Source of the DNA: Paenibacillus sp. DMB20
GTDB taxonomy: Bacteria > Bacillota > Bacilli > Paenibacillales > Paenibacillaceae
NCBI RefSeq assembly: GCF_000987955.1
Contig: NZ_LAZU01000040.1
Location: forward strand, 1 to 64,000
Length of the DNA: 64,000 nt
Direction: 5' to 3'
The number at the start of each line of letters is the position of its first letter. Position 1 is the first letter of the stretch. The translations under genes and the position numbers were made by a program. This document shows, piece by piece, positions 51,533-61,910 of this stretch. The notes beneath the pieces are model-generated. The model saw only the letters and a list, made by a program, of their open reading frames with translations. It ran no database searches and had not been told where the DNA came from.

Positions 51533-52476
51533 ATGGACAAGATCAAAACCGTATTAAAAGATTACTATGAACTCGATCGCATGAACGTTTCCCAACAGCA
51601 GGGGGGCTGGGCCGCCCTCGCCTTTAAAGTGTTTGACGATGATAGGACCTATTTCCTGAAGGTATACGAAAAGAGCAGAGCATCGACGCCCAAATGGACG
51701 GCTCTTATTGACCATTATGTGCCCGTGCTGCGCTGGTTCGAGCATAACAGCGGGCTTAAGGGCAAAATTCCCGTGCCGCTATTGACGAAGCACGGCGAAT
51801 ATAAATGTGAGAGCGAGGATGCCATCTATCTTCTGTATCAGTACATCGAGGGAGAAACGATCGGCAATCGAGAGTTGACCAAAGAGCAAGTCTGCGAGCT
51901 GGCGGACATCATATCCGAGCTTCATTCCTATGGTGAAGAACTTCCCGTTGTATCGGAAGCGATTAGGAGGATTTTGACGTGCCGTTTATCCAGCAGCTGA
52001 GGGACGTGTTGGAGAAGGATTTTAACGGTTTACCGGCGGACATTAAGGAAATGATCACTCCCCATATTCTACAAATAGAAGAGCTGGCGGATACCGTTGA
52101 GAGGTTTTCGATGAAATTGAAAAACGGCCATACTTGCATGGCCCTGTGCCATACGGATATTCACAATTGGAATCTGATGCAATCCGGGCCACAACTGATG
52201 CTGATCGACTGGGAAGGTCTGAAACTGGCTCCTGTCGAAGCGGACCTGATGTTTTTGGTGGATCATCCGCACTTTGAGGATTTTATGCACACGTATCGAA
52301 AAGCCCATAAGGATTATGAATTGAACCCCGAGGTGCTGCATTTTTATCAGGGCAGACGTAAGCTGGAAGACATTTGGGAATTTGTGGAGCAGCTTCTTTT
52401 TGATGAGCAAAATGACCAGGAAAGAGCCGAGACCGTAGGTAATTTGTCAAAAGAGCTGAAGGAATTAAGCCAATAA
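51533..52476 (+). CDS. APH-like phosphotransferase, one frameshift
   Basis: About 314 residues from ATG 51533 (GGAGGAAGGACC upstream). The two frames join if one G is added at 51965-51970 ('SEAIREDFDVPFIQQLRDVL'), one of only two places in the window where a base seems missing rather than extra. Catalytic loop 'MALCHTDIHNWNLMQSG' (HxDxxxxN) and metal Asp 'LMLIDWEGLKLAPVEADLMF' mark the aminoglycoside-phosphotransferase fold. N-lobe has 'YFLKVYEKS' with the ATP-binding Lys. Substrate unknown. Confidence 0.8.
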
Positions 52477-52543
52477 TTCGATGTTAAGCCTTTATCTACA
52501 ATGAAATTATGCATTACATGAACATGTCACGGAGGCGGGGGAA

Positions 52544-52901
52544 ATGACAGTCAAACGGATTGTCTCCAACATAAATACAGCGGATATCCAAGCGGCCAAA
52601 CGTTTTTTATCAGGATGTGCTCGGACTTGATTTGCTGATGGATCACGGCTGGATAGCGACATACGGCTCAAACCAGGAAATGAGCGTGCAAATCAGTTTT
52701 GCGTCACAGGGAGGTTCCGACACGTTAACGCCTGATCTCTCCATTGAAGTCGATGATATAGACCGGGTTTACGAGCAGATGAAAATCGCCGGATTCCCGA
52801 TAGCGTACGGACCAGCCGACGAGCCTTGGGGGGTAAGGAGATTCTATGTCCGCGATCCGTTTGGGAAGCTTGTTAATATTCTGGCTCACAATTCCAACTG
52901 A
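52544..52901 (+). CDS. VOC (glyoxalase/bleomycin-resistance) protein, one frameshift
   Basis: About 118 residues from ATG 52544. One T removed from T6 (52603-52608) restores 'AAKRFYQDVLGLDLLMDHGW', the typical first betaalphabeta motif. The C-terminal 'GVRRFYVRDPFGKLVNILAH' is the usual VOC end with the metal-site Glu replaced by Asn. Small dioxygenase, lyase or binding protein; substrate unknown. Confidence 0.8.
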
Positions 52902-52951
52902 TCGATCTGTGATTCGAATGCCGAACGCTAAAATCCACTAAAGGAGACATA

Positions 52952-54065
52952 ATGAAAACCATTCATTTAGGCATGATTGGAAGCGGTCATGTGAGCAACC
53001 GATATTTTGAACAGGCAGCCAGCATTGAAGGAGTGGAATTTGCAGCCGTTTGCTCCATGCATTTGGAGCATGCCGAGAGGAAGGCAGCCATGTACGGAAT
53101 CCCGAGATGGTATGACGATTACGAGGTCATGATGGATCATGAGGCGCTTGATGCCGTAGTCGTCACCACCCCCCATTCCGTGCACGCAGAGCCGGTAATT
53201 GCCGCTATCGAGCGAGGTTTGAACGTTTTAAACGAGAAGCCTATGGCAACGACCTTTGAGGATTGCAAACGTATGGTGGCTCTCGCCGAGGAAAAGGGAA
53301 CGATTTTCATGAGTCTGCCTTATGATTTGAGTCCTGCCTTTTTGGCTGCATCCGAATATGTTGATGACCGATATATTGGAAAAATTACGGGGGCTGAGGC
53401 GCAGCTTTCCCTTCCGGGCCCGTGGCGCGATAACTGGTACTATGATAGGTCCATATCCCACGGAGGCGCAGTGCTGGATTGCCTGGTGTATCCGGTTAGC
53501 CGGCTTGTGGGTTTACTGGGACCGGCTGTAACCGTAATGGCAGAAGTCAACACGCTGATTCCGAATCGTATCGTAGGCGATGGAAAAAAAAGTGTACAGT
53601 GACGTGGATGATAACGTATCGGTCATCGTCCAATTCGAGGGAGGACAGCATGCCGTTATCCGCTCATTATGGGGAATGCCGTTCAAGCAGAACAATACCA
53701 TCATTTACGGGCGGAGCGGGACTATCGCTTTAAATGACAGCGGGTATCCGCTCGTTATCCAGACGTCGGAGAAGATGATACCGGATGCGGAGCGAGTCGT
53801 CTGGCGCGGGATGGAGAATTGTTATGTTCCGCACGGGATGATGTCCGAGCAATCAAACAAGAGTGTGATCGCCCATTTTGTTGACTGTCTCAGAACAGGC
53901 AAGCAGCCGGTCCAGTCGGGCAGGCAGCAGCTTCATGTGCATGAGATCATGTTCGGAGCCTATCGATCAGCGGAAACCGGTCAGCGCTACCGGCTGACGA
54001 CAACGTTTACTCCCTGGTCTAAACTGGATCCCGGCATCTTTGATACCCGCAGTGGTTACCTATGA
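52952..54065 (+). CDS. Gfo/Idh/MocA-family oxidoreductase, one frameshift
   Basis: 370 residues after removing one A from the A8 run 53584-53591. Rossmann NAD(P) motif 'LGMIGSGHVSNRYFEQA', 'VVVTTPHSVHAEPVIAAIER' and 'NVLNEKPMATTFEDCKRMV' (the EKP motif with catalytic Lys), then the substrate domain with 'SHGGAVLDCLVYPVSRLVG' (GGGxxxDxxxH-like, here lacking the last His). Acts on sugars, inositols or related polyols. Start ATG 52952 behind AAAGGAG. Confidence 0.85.
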
Positions 54066-54160
54066 GTAAATATGCAATTTTTTAACATTTAAATGGTAGG
54101 GCAGTATTGATATGCGAACGGTTCATGCTAATACATGGAATCCTAGAGGAGTGTTTTTTG

Positions 54161-55165
54161 ATGTATTTTCCAGTCACCTATTCAACCTTATCCGATCAAG
54201 CTTTAAAAGAGTTTATAAGCAAGCACTATGATCTCGAAGATATTACGGAGGTCAAATACTTGCTTCGAGGAATGAACGATACTTATTTAGTTTTAACAGC
54301 AGAACGCAAGTACGTGTTTAGAGTATACCGCGGGGATTGGAGACGGGAGTACGCTGAAGTTGCTTTTGAAATGGAGCTGTTGCAGTTCCTCAAGCAGCGC
54401 GGGATATCCGTTTCCATGCCTATAGAAGATGCCCAAGGGGAGATCATTCATACGCTGAATGCACCAGAAGGAAAGAGATTTGGTGTTCTCTTTACCTATG
54501 CAGAGGGGGCTGAGAGAGATATCGATAGCCAAGAGATAAGTTATGTTTTTGGAAAAGCGGCGGCTGAAATTCACCTGGCATCGGATAACTTTCAAAGTCA
54601 TTATCCAAGACAAAAGCTGGATTTGAATTACCTCATTCATCAGTCTCTTGCCATAATCGAATCAGGTATGCAGCACCGAAGAGAAGATTTTGAAGGTTTG
54701 AAAAATATAGCCAAGCAGCTTGAAGAGAGCCTCTTAAAGCTTTCATTAGCGGAGTTGGATTGGGGCATTTGCCACGGGGATCTTCATGGAAATACCAATA
54801 TCAGCTACAAGGACGATATGTCGTACACGCATTATGATTTTGATTTGTGCGGATTGGGGTGGCGAGCTTATGATATTGCGGAATTTCGCTTAGCCCGAGA
54901 GGTCCGTCTTGGCCATGATCCCCAAAAATTAGAAGAATTATGGGATGCATTTATACAAGGATACAGATCGGTAAGGGATCTTTCGGAGAAAGATGTAAAA
55001 GCCGTCCCCATCTTTGTGGGGATCCGGCAGTTGTGGTTAATGGGGCTCTGCCTGATGGACCCTCATATCGTTGGAGGCATTGACTACGGCGATGATTTTA
55101 TAGATGAGAAGCTCTCATATTTCAACAACCTGGAAGTAATAATGATTCCAGACCCTTCATTGTAA
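54161..55165 (+). CDS. APH-family phosphotransferase (HSK2/CotS-like)
   Basis: 334 residues from ATG 54161 (AGAGGAG upstream). Features: 'VKYLLRGMNDTYLVLTAERK' and 'YVFRVYR' (N-lobe with ATP Lys replaced by Arg), catalytic loop 'WGICHGDLHGNTNISYKDDM' (HGDLHxxN), and 'THYDFDLCGLGWRAYDIAEF' (DFD metal site). Resembles the homoserine-kinase-II-like and spore-coat CotS-like branch. Role unknown. Confidence 0.8.
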   Translation: MYFPVTYSTLSDQALKEFISKHYDLEDITEVKYLLRGMNDTYLVLTAERKYVFRVYRGDWRREYAEVAFEMELLQFLKQRGISVSMPIEDAQGEIIHTLNAPEGKRFGVLFTYAEGAERDIDSQEISYVFGKAAAEIHLASDNFQSHYPRQKLDLNYLIHQSLAIIESGMQHRREDFEGLKNIAKQLEESLLKLSLAELDWGICHGDLHGNTNISYKDDMSYTHYDFDLCGLGWRAYDIAEFRLAREVRLGHDPQKLEELWDAFIQGYRSVRDLSEKDVKAVPIFVGIRQLWLMGLCLMDPHIVGGIDYGDDFIDEKLSYFNNLEVIMIPDPSL

Positions 55166-55261
55166 GAATATCAGGGGGAAAGACTGCTCCGGTGCGCGGC
55201 AATTAGGAAGAGAGTGATCCTCTCTCCAAACATCGCCGCGCAATGGAGCAAGAAGTTAAAT

Positions 55262-56114
55262 TTATTCAGCCGAGGGCTCCATATCAAACAGTTCTAAAAC
55301 GGATACCAGCTTCATTCCATTGTTTCTGAGCGTATTGATGATATTGGGCAGGCATTTTACCGTTCCCGACAAATCTTCGCCCTCTCCGCCGCCGGAATGC
55401 TGCAAAATAATCGAACCCGGGCGCATGTGAGCCAGAATGTTGGTCTGCACCTCTTCGGCACTTAATCCTTTCCAATCCAAGGAATCCACGTTCCAGTTGA
55501 TCACTTTTTTACCCTGGCTCGCCAGCCATTTAATTTGCTCTTCGCTGATATTGCCATATGGCGGTCTCACGATATTCGGTACATATCCGGTATACTGGCG
55601 GATCAGTTCATCCGTTTTTTGGATTTGATTGCGAAACCTGGCGTCCGCCAATTTTGGAAGATTCGCATGGTTATAGGAATGATTGCCGATGGCATGTCCT
55701 TCTTGAACCATGCGTTTCATAATGTCGGGATGGGCTTCGATCCGGTTTCCAACCACAAAAAAACGTCGCTTTGACTCCCTCCTGCTTCAAAACATCAAGG
55801 ACTTGGGGAGTGAAAATATCATCCGGCGCATCGTCGAACGTCAGGGCAACCTCGCGTTTCGTCGATGGTCCATTCAGCAAGAAGGTGCTGCGGTACTTCT
55901 TTTGCAAGTCCGACAAGGAGAGGAGATGCGGGCTCCGGACGTTTTGTTCCTTTCCGCTGGCTAGGTTAGGGGTTGAAGAATTGGATTGTATTTTAGTTTG
56001 TTGTTGGGGCAAGGTTTTAGGTTGGGCTTGCTGCGATTGTTGAGCATTGTTTTGTGTACAACCCGAGCTCATCCATATGACCAAAAGGGATAGGATGATC
56101 AGACGGAACCGCAT
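55262..56114 (-). CDS. Polysaccharide deacetylase lipoprotein, one frameshift
   Basis: 283 residues on the minus strand from ATG 56114 (AGGAGGACG upstream). N-terminal lipobox 'LVIWMSSGCTQN' implies a lipid-anchored extracellular protein. The NodB domain carries 'REVALTFDDAPDD' (motif 1, TFDD), 'GHAIGNHSYNHANL' (motif 2, HxxxH), 'VRPPYGN' (motif 3, RPPYG), and 'GSIILQHSGGGEG' (motif 5, LxH). One base removed from the homopolymer 55757-55763 restores 'KATFFVVGNRIEAHP'. Likely de-N-acetylates cell-wall peptidoglycan or chitin. Confidence 0.9.
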
Positions 56115-56219
56115 GGCATATCGTCCTCCTGTTAATCTGATTTGGTTTCGATGCCGGTAGGGTTTGTTTCATTGGATAAAATTATGTATTTAACGGATTT
56201 TGAAGGGAGGCGGCAAATT

Positions 56220-56860
56220 ATGCCTTGGCCAATGGTTCATTTTGCGATTGCAGCGGAAATATCGGGTTTGAATCCCTCACCCTCTTTTTTTATTGGGGAG
56301 CATTGCTCCCGATGCCGTGCATATGAGGGGAAACGTGACTAGGGAAGATAAGGGGAAGACGCATCTAGTCAGTAAAGGGATGTTTCCAAGTATAGATAAA
56401 CTCAAAAATGAATTGTTGATCTGTTGGAACAAGAGAACGGAGCCCGACTGGAAAGAGTATGTACTGGGTTATTTTGCCCATATTTATGCGGACATCCGAT
56501 GGACCGAGACCATATATGCGGATTTTGAAAAAAAAATTTCAAGGTAATCCCGAAGATATCAGAAAAACTTACAATCAAGAGGTTAGCCAAATCGAGTTTA
56601 ATTTGCTGAAATCCGAACAATGGGCCGGCATGGTTCTTCGTAAGTTACGGATATCAAGCGCGTTTACCATGGAATCTTTGGTTACCGAAGCGGAAGTAAA
56701 CGGATACCGGGATGTCAAATTGGAGTGGCTTCAAAATGGCGGCAATGAGCCCAAGATCCAAACGGTCTATTTTATGGATGATGCAGTGAGGATGTTTATC
56801 GATTCAACAGCCACGGAATGGAAGGCACTCTTGAAAGAATGGGGGAACTCTTCTGACTGA
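56220..56860 (+). CDS. Zinc-dependent phospholipase-C-like hypothetical protein, two frameshifts
   Basis: 212 residues from ATG 56220 (GAAGGGAGG upstream) after removing one G from G4 (56295-56298) and one A from A9 (56528-56536). The corrected start 'PWPMVHFAIAAEISG' and 'PSFFIGSIAPDAVHMRGNV', 'REDKGKTHL', 'VLGYFAHIYADIRW' place His and Asp residues as in the Zn-dependent phospholipase C/S1-P1 nuclease-like fold (the HxxxH.. D pattern). Many Bacillota carry this family without assigned function. Confidence 0.6.
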
Positions 56861-56921
56861 TTCAATGAAATATTGGATTAGAACTTGCAGATCACAATAA
56901 AATCTGGAAGGAGCTTTTTGA

Positions 56922-57284
56922 ATGATTACAGGCTTTCATCATGCTCAAATCACCATACCGAAAGGCAGCGAAGAAGAGGCGAGGAACTTTTATTGCGGGC
57001 TCCTGCAGTTGAAGGAGATTCCCAAACCCCAATCCTTATTGGGTAGAGGCGGGTTCTGGGTGCAGGTAGGAGATCAGCAGTTGCATATCGGGACGGAGGA
57101 TGGGGTTGATCGTTTGCGGACAAAAGCCCATCTGGCGTATGAGGTTGAAGATTTAAGATCTCTAGAGAGACTTCTGGCAGACAACGGTATTCAAGTAGAG
57201 GAATCCGTGCCCATTCCGGGATATGAAAGGTTTGAATTCAGGGATCCCTTTGGCAACAGAGTGGAGTTTATCAAACGGGCCTAA
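56922..57284 (+). CDS. VOC-family protein
   Basis: 120 residues from ATG 56922 (TGGAAGGAG upstream). 'GFHHAQITIPKGSEEEARNF' begins with the metal His, 'GVDRLRTKAHLAYEVEDLRS' holds the second, and 'FEFRDPFGNRVEFIKRA' ends with the third ligand Glu, so a divalent metal site H-H-E is intact. Unlike the VOC protein at 52544, all ligands are present. Could be a fosfomycin/glyoxal-type enzyme; substrate unknown. Confidence 0.85.
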   Translation: MITGFHHAQITIPKGSEEEARNFYCGLLQLKEIPKPQSLLGRGGFWVQVGDQQLHIGTEDGVDRLRTKAHLAYEVEDLRSLERLLADNGIQVEESVPIPGYERFEFRDPFGNRVEFIKRA

Positions 57285-57334
57285 CGTTTTTTAAAAGCAG
57301 TAAAAACGAATAAAATCATAGGGCGTGAATGCCG

Positions 57335-57751
57335 ATGTACTCTTTTCGCGAAATGAAAATCCAGGATTATAAGAAGGTTTTCGATCTTTGGTCCGAAACG
57401 GAAGGAATGGGGTTGAACGATGCCGATTCGGAAGAATCCATCGCTTTCTTTTTAGACAGAAATGCAGGGCATAGTTTCGTGTGCATGGACGGGGACGAAA
57501 TCATCGGGACCATTTTATGCGGACATGACGGCAGAAGAGGTTTTTTATATCATGTAGCCGTGTCCGAGGAATATCGGACGGGTGGAGTGGGCAGCAGGTT
57601 AGTCGATATGGCGCTGGATACGTTGAGAACAGCGGGCATACGCAAATGCCACCTGATGGTTTATAGAGAGAACGAAACGGGAAACCGATATTGGGAACGG
57701 GCAGGCTGGTTGAAGAGAGAAGACATTCTGATTTATTCCAAAGGAACTTAG
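57335..57751 (+). CDS. GNAT acetyltransferase
   Basis: 138 residues; ATG 57335 fits AGGGCGTGA better than ATG 57329. 'FREMKIQDYKKVFDLWSET', 'GTILCGHDGRRGFLYHVAVS', motif A 'RTGGVGSRLVDMALDTL' and 'KCHLMVYRENETGNRYWERA' with 'GWLKR' match the YpeA/RimI-type GNATs. Protein or small-molecule acetylation; target unknown. Confidence 0.85.
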   Translation: MYSFREMKIQDYKKVFDLWSETEGMGLNDADSEESIAFFLDRNAGHSFVCMDGDEIIGTILCGHDGRRGFLYHVAVSEEYRTGGVGSRLVDMALDTLRTAGIRKCHLMVYRENETGNRYWERAGWLKREDILIYSKGT

Positions 57752-57767
57752 GAAATGAACATTCACC

Positions 57768-57968
57768 ATGCATTTCAAAGACTCTATCATCGTTCATGAC
57801 GGAGAAGACTACGGAGTATGCGGTATTCCTGCCGGGACAGGCAACATCGGCTTGGATCAACTGTTCCGGACCATTCAGGATATTGAAACACCTTCTGAAG
57901 AAGAACTTCTCGTACAGCAAGTTCGCAAACGTCTTATCCTCGAGCGGATCCTGTTCATTTATATGTAA
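57768..57968 (+). pseudogene. Fragment resembling a sugar-phosphate isomerase/epimerase C-terminus
   Basis: 'MHFKDSIIVHDGEDYGVCGI' and 'PAGTGNIGLDQLFRTIQDI' look like the last strand-helix units of a xylose-isomerase-like TIM barrel, where H.KD...G.G.GxID is common. The N-terminal 200 residues are missing, and the tail runs into unrelated sequence. Likely a deletion remnant. Confidence 0.4.
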
Positions 57969-57995
57969 AGAGACCCAATTAAGGAAAGAACCTAA

Positions 57996-58259
57996 ATCTA
58001 CGACGTATCGGCGGTCGGCTCGATTGGATTCATCGGACTCCTTGCCCCGCATATGGCACGAAGCCTTGTCGGCAGCCGGAACCAATGGCTGCTCCCGGTG
58101 GCCGCGGTCATTGGGGCTGATCTTATGCTCCTAGCAGATTGTATTGGCCGTATCATTATTATTCCGCGCGAGGTCCCCGTAGGAGTCATGACGGCCATCA
58201 TCGGCGCTCCATATTTCATTTACTTACTTCAGAAGGAAAGGAAACGGAGCTTATCTTAA
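57996..58259 (+). pseudogene. FecCD siderophore ABC permease, C-terminal remnant
   Basis: About 87 residues: 'SAVGSIGFIGLLAPHMARSL', 'VGSRNQWLLPVAAVIGADLM', 'IIPREVPVGVMTAIIGAPYF', 'IYLLQKERK'. This is the conserved last quarter of FecCD-family permeases (G.IGF.GL..PH..R..VG and P.E.PVG..TA..G.P.F..LL). The first three quarters are gone. With the preceding fragment it marks an old deletion between two genes. Confidence 0.75.
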
Positions 58260-58302
58260 CGGGGTGCGGCTTCAAGCCAGGCTTTCATAAAAGGCATTCG
58301 GG

Positions 58303-58336
58303 AAAGGGACGTTGTTTTATGCAACGTCCCTTTTTT
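58303..58336 (+). terminator. Rho-independent terminator
   Basis: AAAGGGACGTTG pairs with CAACGTCCCTTT around TTTTATG, with six T at the end. It would have ended the lost permease operon. Confidence 0.85.
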
Positions 58337-58452
58337 GTTTAAGGATCGGTTCCCGTGAAAGCGGTGGCCCGCAGAGCTACCCGCGGTTAAGAACCGGTAG
58401 GGAACGAGGTGTTTTTCTTTTGGGCAGGAAATCCCGGGGGCATGCCCTGCAT

Positions 58453-58466
58453 TTAAAGCGCTTACA
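58453..58466 (+). promoter_or_regulatory. cre-like site upstream of the two-component operon
   Basis: TTAAAGCGCTTACA matches the cre consensus TGWAANCGNTNWCA at 13 of 14 positions. Located 79 bases before the response-regulator start, consistent with carbon catabolite control of a sugar-uptake system. Confidence 0.55.
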
Positions 58467-58544
58467 TATTGTGATAGACTACGATTCAAGCGAATGTATA
58501 GTGATAATTATGCTTTACATTTTTGAAGATGGAAGGTGAAATCC

Positions 58545-60097
58545 GTGTGGAAAATGCTTGTGGTAGACGATGACAAGTTTGAGCGGGAAGGCGTAAAGTT
58601 TCTGGTTAACAAGTTCGGTTTGGAGCTGGAAATGATTGAGGCGGACGACGGTGAAGCAGCGCTCAATTACATCACAAACCATGAGGTTGATATATTGTTT
58701 ACGGACATTCGGATGAACGGGATGGATGGGCTTGAATTGGCTGAGAAGGGGAGAGCGCTGTCCAAAACGCTTAAAGTGATTTTTATGAGTGCCTATGGGG
58801 AATTTGAATATGCGCAGCGTGCTATTGATGTTAACGCGATCCGTTATATTTTGAAGCCGGTACAGACGGAAGAATTCCTCAGGGTAATATCCCAGGTCAT
58901 TCAATTGTGCGAAGAGGAGCAGCTGGAGCAATGCCGGCAAGAGCGTATGGAGCATGCTTATCGCAGAGAGATCAGGCACGAAAGACGAAGAATGGTTACG
59001 GATCTTATTAACGGTGAAACGGAAGCTGCGGACGGACTTTATGAGCTGGCATGGCCGACGCTAACGCAATCCGGTGTTGATGAAGCCAGAATGATTTTGC
59101 TGGATAGCCGCAGTCGTTTTTTTTTGATTGGCTTGATCTTGAATTGGAGCATGATTTGAAGAATGTGATCGGGAGCGAATTTGGGATTATTGATCTGAAC
59201 GAATTTCAGTGCCTGGTTTTAGTCCCGTTGAGAAACGGAAAAAAGGAAGATCTGCAGCGATTGGGCGAGCGGCTCATCAAGTGGTTCAAAGAGCATTATC
59301 TAAGGGAAGTAACGGTTGTTATAGGAGGGGTACTGGATAGGGGAAGCTTGTTTGGGCAGCAATTCAGCGAGATGGAAACGGTACTCGAGAACAAATTTTT
59401 CTATGATGACAGCACTGTCCTTTTCAGTCATCTGGCATCTTTCACAAACGAACGGGAAGCGGATTCCATGGACGAAGCTTTAATGGAATTGACAGAGGAC
59501 ATCAAGCGGCGCCGATATGATATTGCGAAGATGCGTCTTGCGCAGTTGTTTGAAATCATGCAAAACAGCGACCGTTTCACGGTTACGTATGTCAAATATT
59601 TGAGCACCGATATCGCCAAGACGCTTTTTGAGGCATCCGTGCAAAAGGATCCGGACCAATTTCAGCGGCACCTAGATATGGTCTACAAGACGTCCAAGTT
59701 AAGTGACCTGAAGTCGGTCATGCTTGACATCATTTGTTTTAGCGAGCCTGCCGGCGATAACTCCTCTGAAACTATTCGCAAAGCAATCGAAGATGTTGTC
59801 CATATCATTGAACATGAGTACAACACGGATCTTTCACTAGACATACTGGCGGAGAGGGTTTATTTGACGCCCAGTTATTTGAGTCATCTTTTCAAACGTA
59901 ATAAGGGCATCAGCATCATTAAATATTTGACGGTGCATCGTATGGAACAGGCTCGCCGCCTCCTGCTTACGACTAATCGCAAGATTGCGCAGATCAGCCG
60001 TGATGTCGGTTATACGAACATTCCTTATTTCAGTTCACTGTTCAAAACACACTATGGCAAAACACCGACTCAGTTCCGGGAGGAAGCTGCTTTATGA
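58545..60097 (+). CDS. YesN-type AraC response regulator, one frameshift
   Basis: 517 residues from GTG 58545 (GGAAGGTGA upstream). Receiver domain with 'LVVDDDKFERE', phosphorylated Asp in 'VDILFTDIRMNGMDG' and Lys in 'RYILKPVQTEE'. The frame breaks at the T9 run 59117-59125; one T seems missing (or two extra), and the second frame continues 'DLELEHDLKNVIGSEFG'. C-terminal AraC helix-turn-helix pair: 'LAERVYLTPSYLSHLFKRNK' and 'IAQISRDVGYTNIPYFSSLF'. Probably activates the downstream ABC genes. Overlaps the kinase gene by 4 bases (ATGA). Confidence 0.9.
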
Positions 60098-61803
60098 CAC
60101 GGTTTATGGAGGCATTGTTTAACAGGCTTCGGTTCAATCAGAAGCTGTTTCTTTCCTACCTGGCTGTCATTATTATTCCGATTTTGGTTCTGGGGATCTA
60201 TGCTTATCGCCAATCCGAGAAAATGTTAAGGATTCAGGCTGCCGAGAGCATAGAGAGAAACGTGGAGGCCATATCCCAAAGTATCAATAGCGACCTTGAG
60301 CAATACAACCATACAATCCGTTCCATTGTGAACAATCGAACCTTTCAGCGGATCGTCCGTAAAGACTATCTTGATCTGGTTAATCTGTCTCGCGATTTAA
60401 AGGAGTATCTAAGTCCATATCTATCGATGATGATGATGATGAACAGTGATATCAGCAGGATTACCTTTTATACTCAAAGCGACGTTCCGGAATATGGCGA
60501 TTCAGTCTTGTCTTATGGACGGGTTAAAAATGAGCCATGGTATCCGGATGCGATCGAGAAAAAAGGCAACCGCTGGCATTTGGACGCCTCTGGAAATCTG
60601 TCCGTTACGGAATTGTTTCCTCGATTTTTCTCGGACCCATATAAGAACATATTTTATATGCAATTTCGCAGCGGAAGCTTGTTCAGGAATATTTCGGATC
60701 TGGCCAAAGGATATGGCATCACTATCGCTGATGAAAACGATAAGATGCTTTATGTGAACCCCATTGCAGAGGCGAGTCAAGTCGGAAATCTAAAAGGCGT
60801 TTCCCCCGAACCAAATACCATCATAGAAATTTCAGGCACTAAGCTATATGTGGTAACAAAGACAATTCCGCAGACGAACTGGACGGTTCGCTGCTTCGTC
60901 CCCGTTGACCAGGTGACTCCTAAAGCCGGAACGATTTTGGGAGCCACGCTGATTGTTATCGGTTCATGCATGATCATTTTATTGATCATGATATCGGTTT
61001 TCTCTAAAACGATGATCAGACGTATCTACAAGCTGAATTCACTTATGAGACGGGTCGAAAATGGAGAACTGTCTCTGCAGGTGCGGAGCGGCTCGAAAGA
61101 TGAGATTGGAGAGCTGACAAACCGGTTCGGTAACATGCTTGTTCGCCTAAACGCCCTGATCGAGGAAGTATACGCCAACAAGCTCATTCAAAAGGAAGCG
61201 GAGTTAAGGGCATTGCAATCGCAAATCAATCCGCATTTTCTGTATAACACACTGTCTTTTATCAATTGGGAAGCGATTAAAAGCGAACAGTTTAAAATCA
61301 GTCATGTAGTGACAGCGCTGTCCCGCTTTTACCGGACATCTCTGAATAGGGGAGATAATATCATATCCGTACGTGACGAGATGGAAAATATCAAATCATA
61401 TCTCGATATCATGCTTATGATGAGCGACTATGCTTTCGATGTTGTGTTTGATATTAACGAAGAAGTATACGGATACCGGATGCTGAATCTTATTTTGCAG
61501 CCACTGGTCGAGAATGCGGTGAAGCATGGAGTTGACTCGATGCAGGGTAGAAGAGGAGTGATCGCAGTCACGGCGAGAGTATTGTCTCGAACGATTGAGT
61601 TCACGGTTGAGGATAATGGGCCGGGCATGACGGAAGAAGAGATCGGCCGGCTTGTGAATATGCAATCGTCCGGTTACGGATTGAGAAATGTGAATGATCG
61701 GATAAAGTTGTTTTTCGGTGGAGAATACGGCGTTGGAATTGAAAGCGCATTCGGTAAAGGTACCATAATGAAAGTCACGATTCCTCAATTCATGAAAGAG
61801 TGA
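60094..61803 (+). CDS. YesM-type sensor histidine kinase
   Basis: 569 residues. Membrane helix near 16-38 ('FLSYLAVIIIPILVLGIYAY'), extracellular sensor (about 40-285), second helix near 290-310 ('ATLIVIGSCMIILLIMISVF'), HAMP ('RVENGELSLQVRSGSKDEIG'), His_kinase domain 'LQSQINPHFLYNTLSFINWE' (phospho-His in NPHFLYN) and HATPase with 'LQPLVENAVKHGV' and 'VEDNGPGMTEEEIG'. Pairs with the YesN-type regulator; family members sense extracellular sugars and control an adjacent importer. Confidence 0.93.
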   Translation: MTRFMEALFNRLRFNQKLFLSYLAVIIIPILVLGIYAYRQSEKMLRIQAAESIERNVEAISQSINSDLEQYNHTIRSIVNNRTFQRIVRKDYLDLVNLSRDLKEYLSPYLSMMMMMNSDISRITFYTQSDVPEYGDSVLSYGRVKNEPWYPDAIEKKGNRWHLDASGNLSVTELFPRFFSDPYKNIFYMQFRSGSLFRNISDLAKGYGITIADENDKMLYVNPIAEASQVGNLKGVSPEPNTIIEISGTKLYVVTKTIPQTNWTVRCFVPVDQVTPKAGTILGATLIVIGSCMIILLIMISVFSKTMIRRIYKLNSLMRRVENGELSLQVRSGSKDEIGELTNRFGNMLVRLNALIEEVYANKLIQKEAELRALQSQINPHFLYNTLSFINWEAIKSEQFKISHVVTALSRFYRTSLNRGDNIISVRDEMENIKSYLDIMLMMSDYAFDVVFDINEEVYGYRMLNLILQPLVENAVKHGVDSMQGRRGVIAVTARVLSRTIEFTVEDNGPGMTEEEIGRLVNMQSSGYGLRNVNDRIKLFFGGEYGVGIESAFGKGTIMKVTIPQFMKE

Positions 61804-61880
61804 AAAAAAAATGAAGCATTTCAAAAATATCTAATAAATCTTTCCGAAAGGGGACGTGATAAAATCAAAAATATCTTAAA

Positions 61881-61894
61881 TGTATGCGCATACA
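61881..61894. promoter_or_regulatory. Perfect 14-bp palindrome before the permease genes
   Basis: TGTATGCGCATACA is its own reverse complement and lies 16 bases before the first permease start. It could be an operator for a LacI-type or other dimeric regulator, or a small RNA hairpin. Confidence 0.4.
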
Positions 61895-61910
61895 TAAAGG
61901 GGGGACACCA

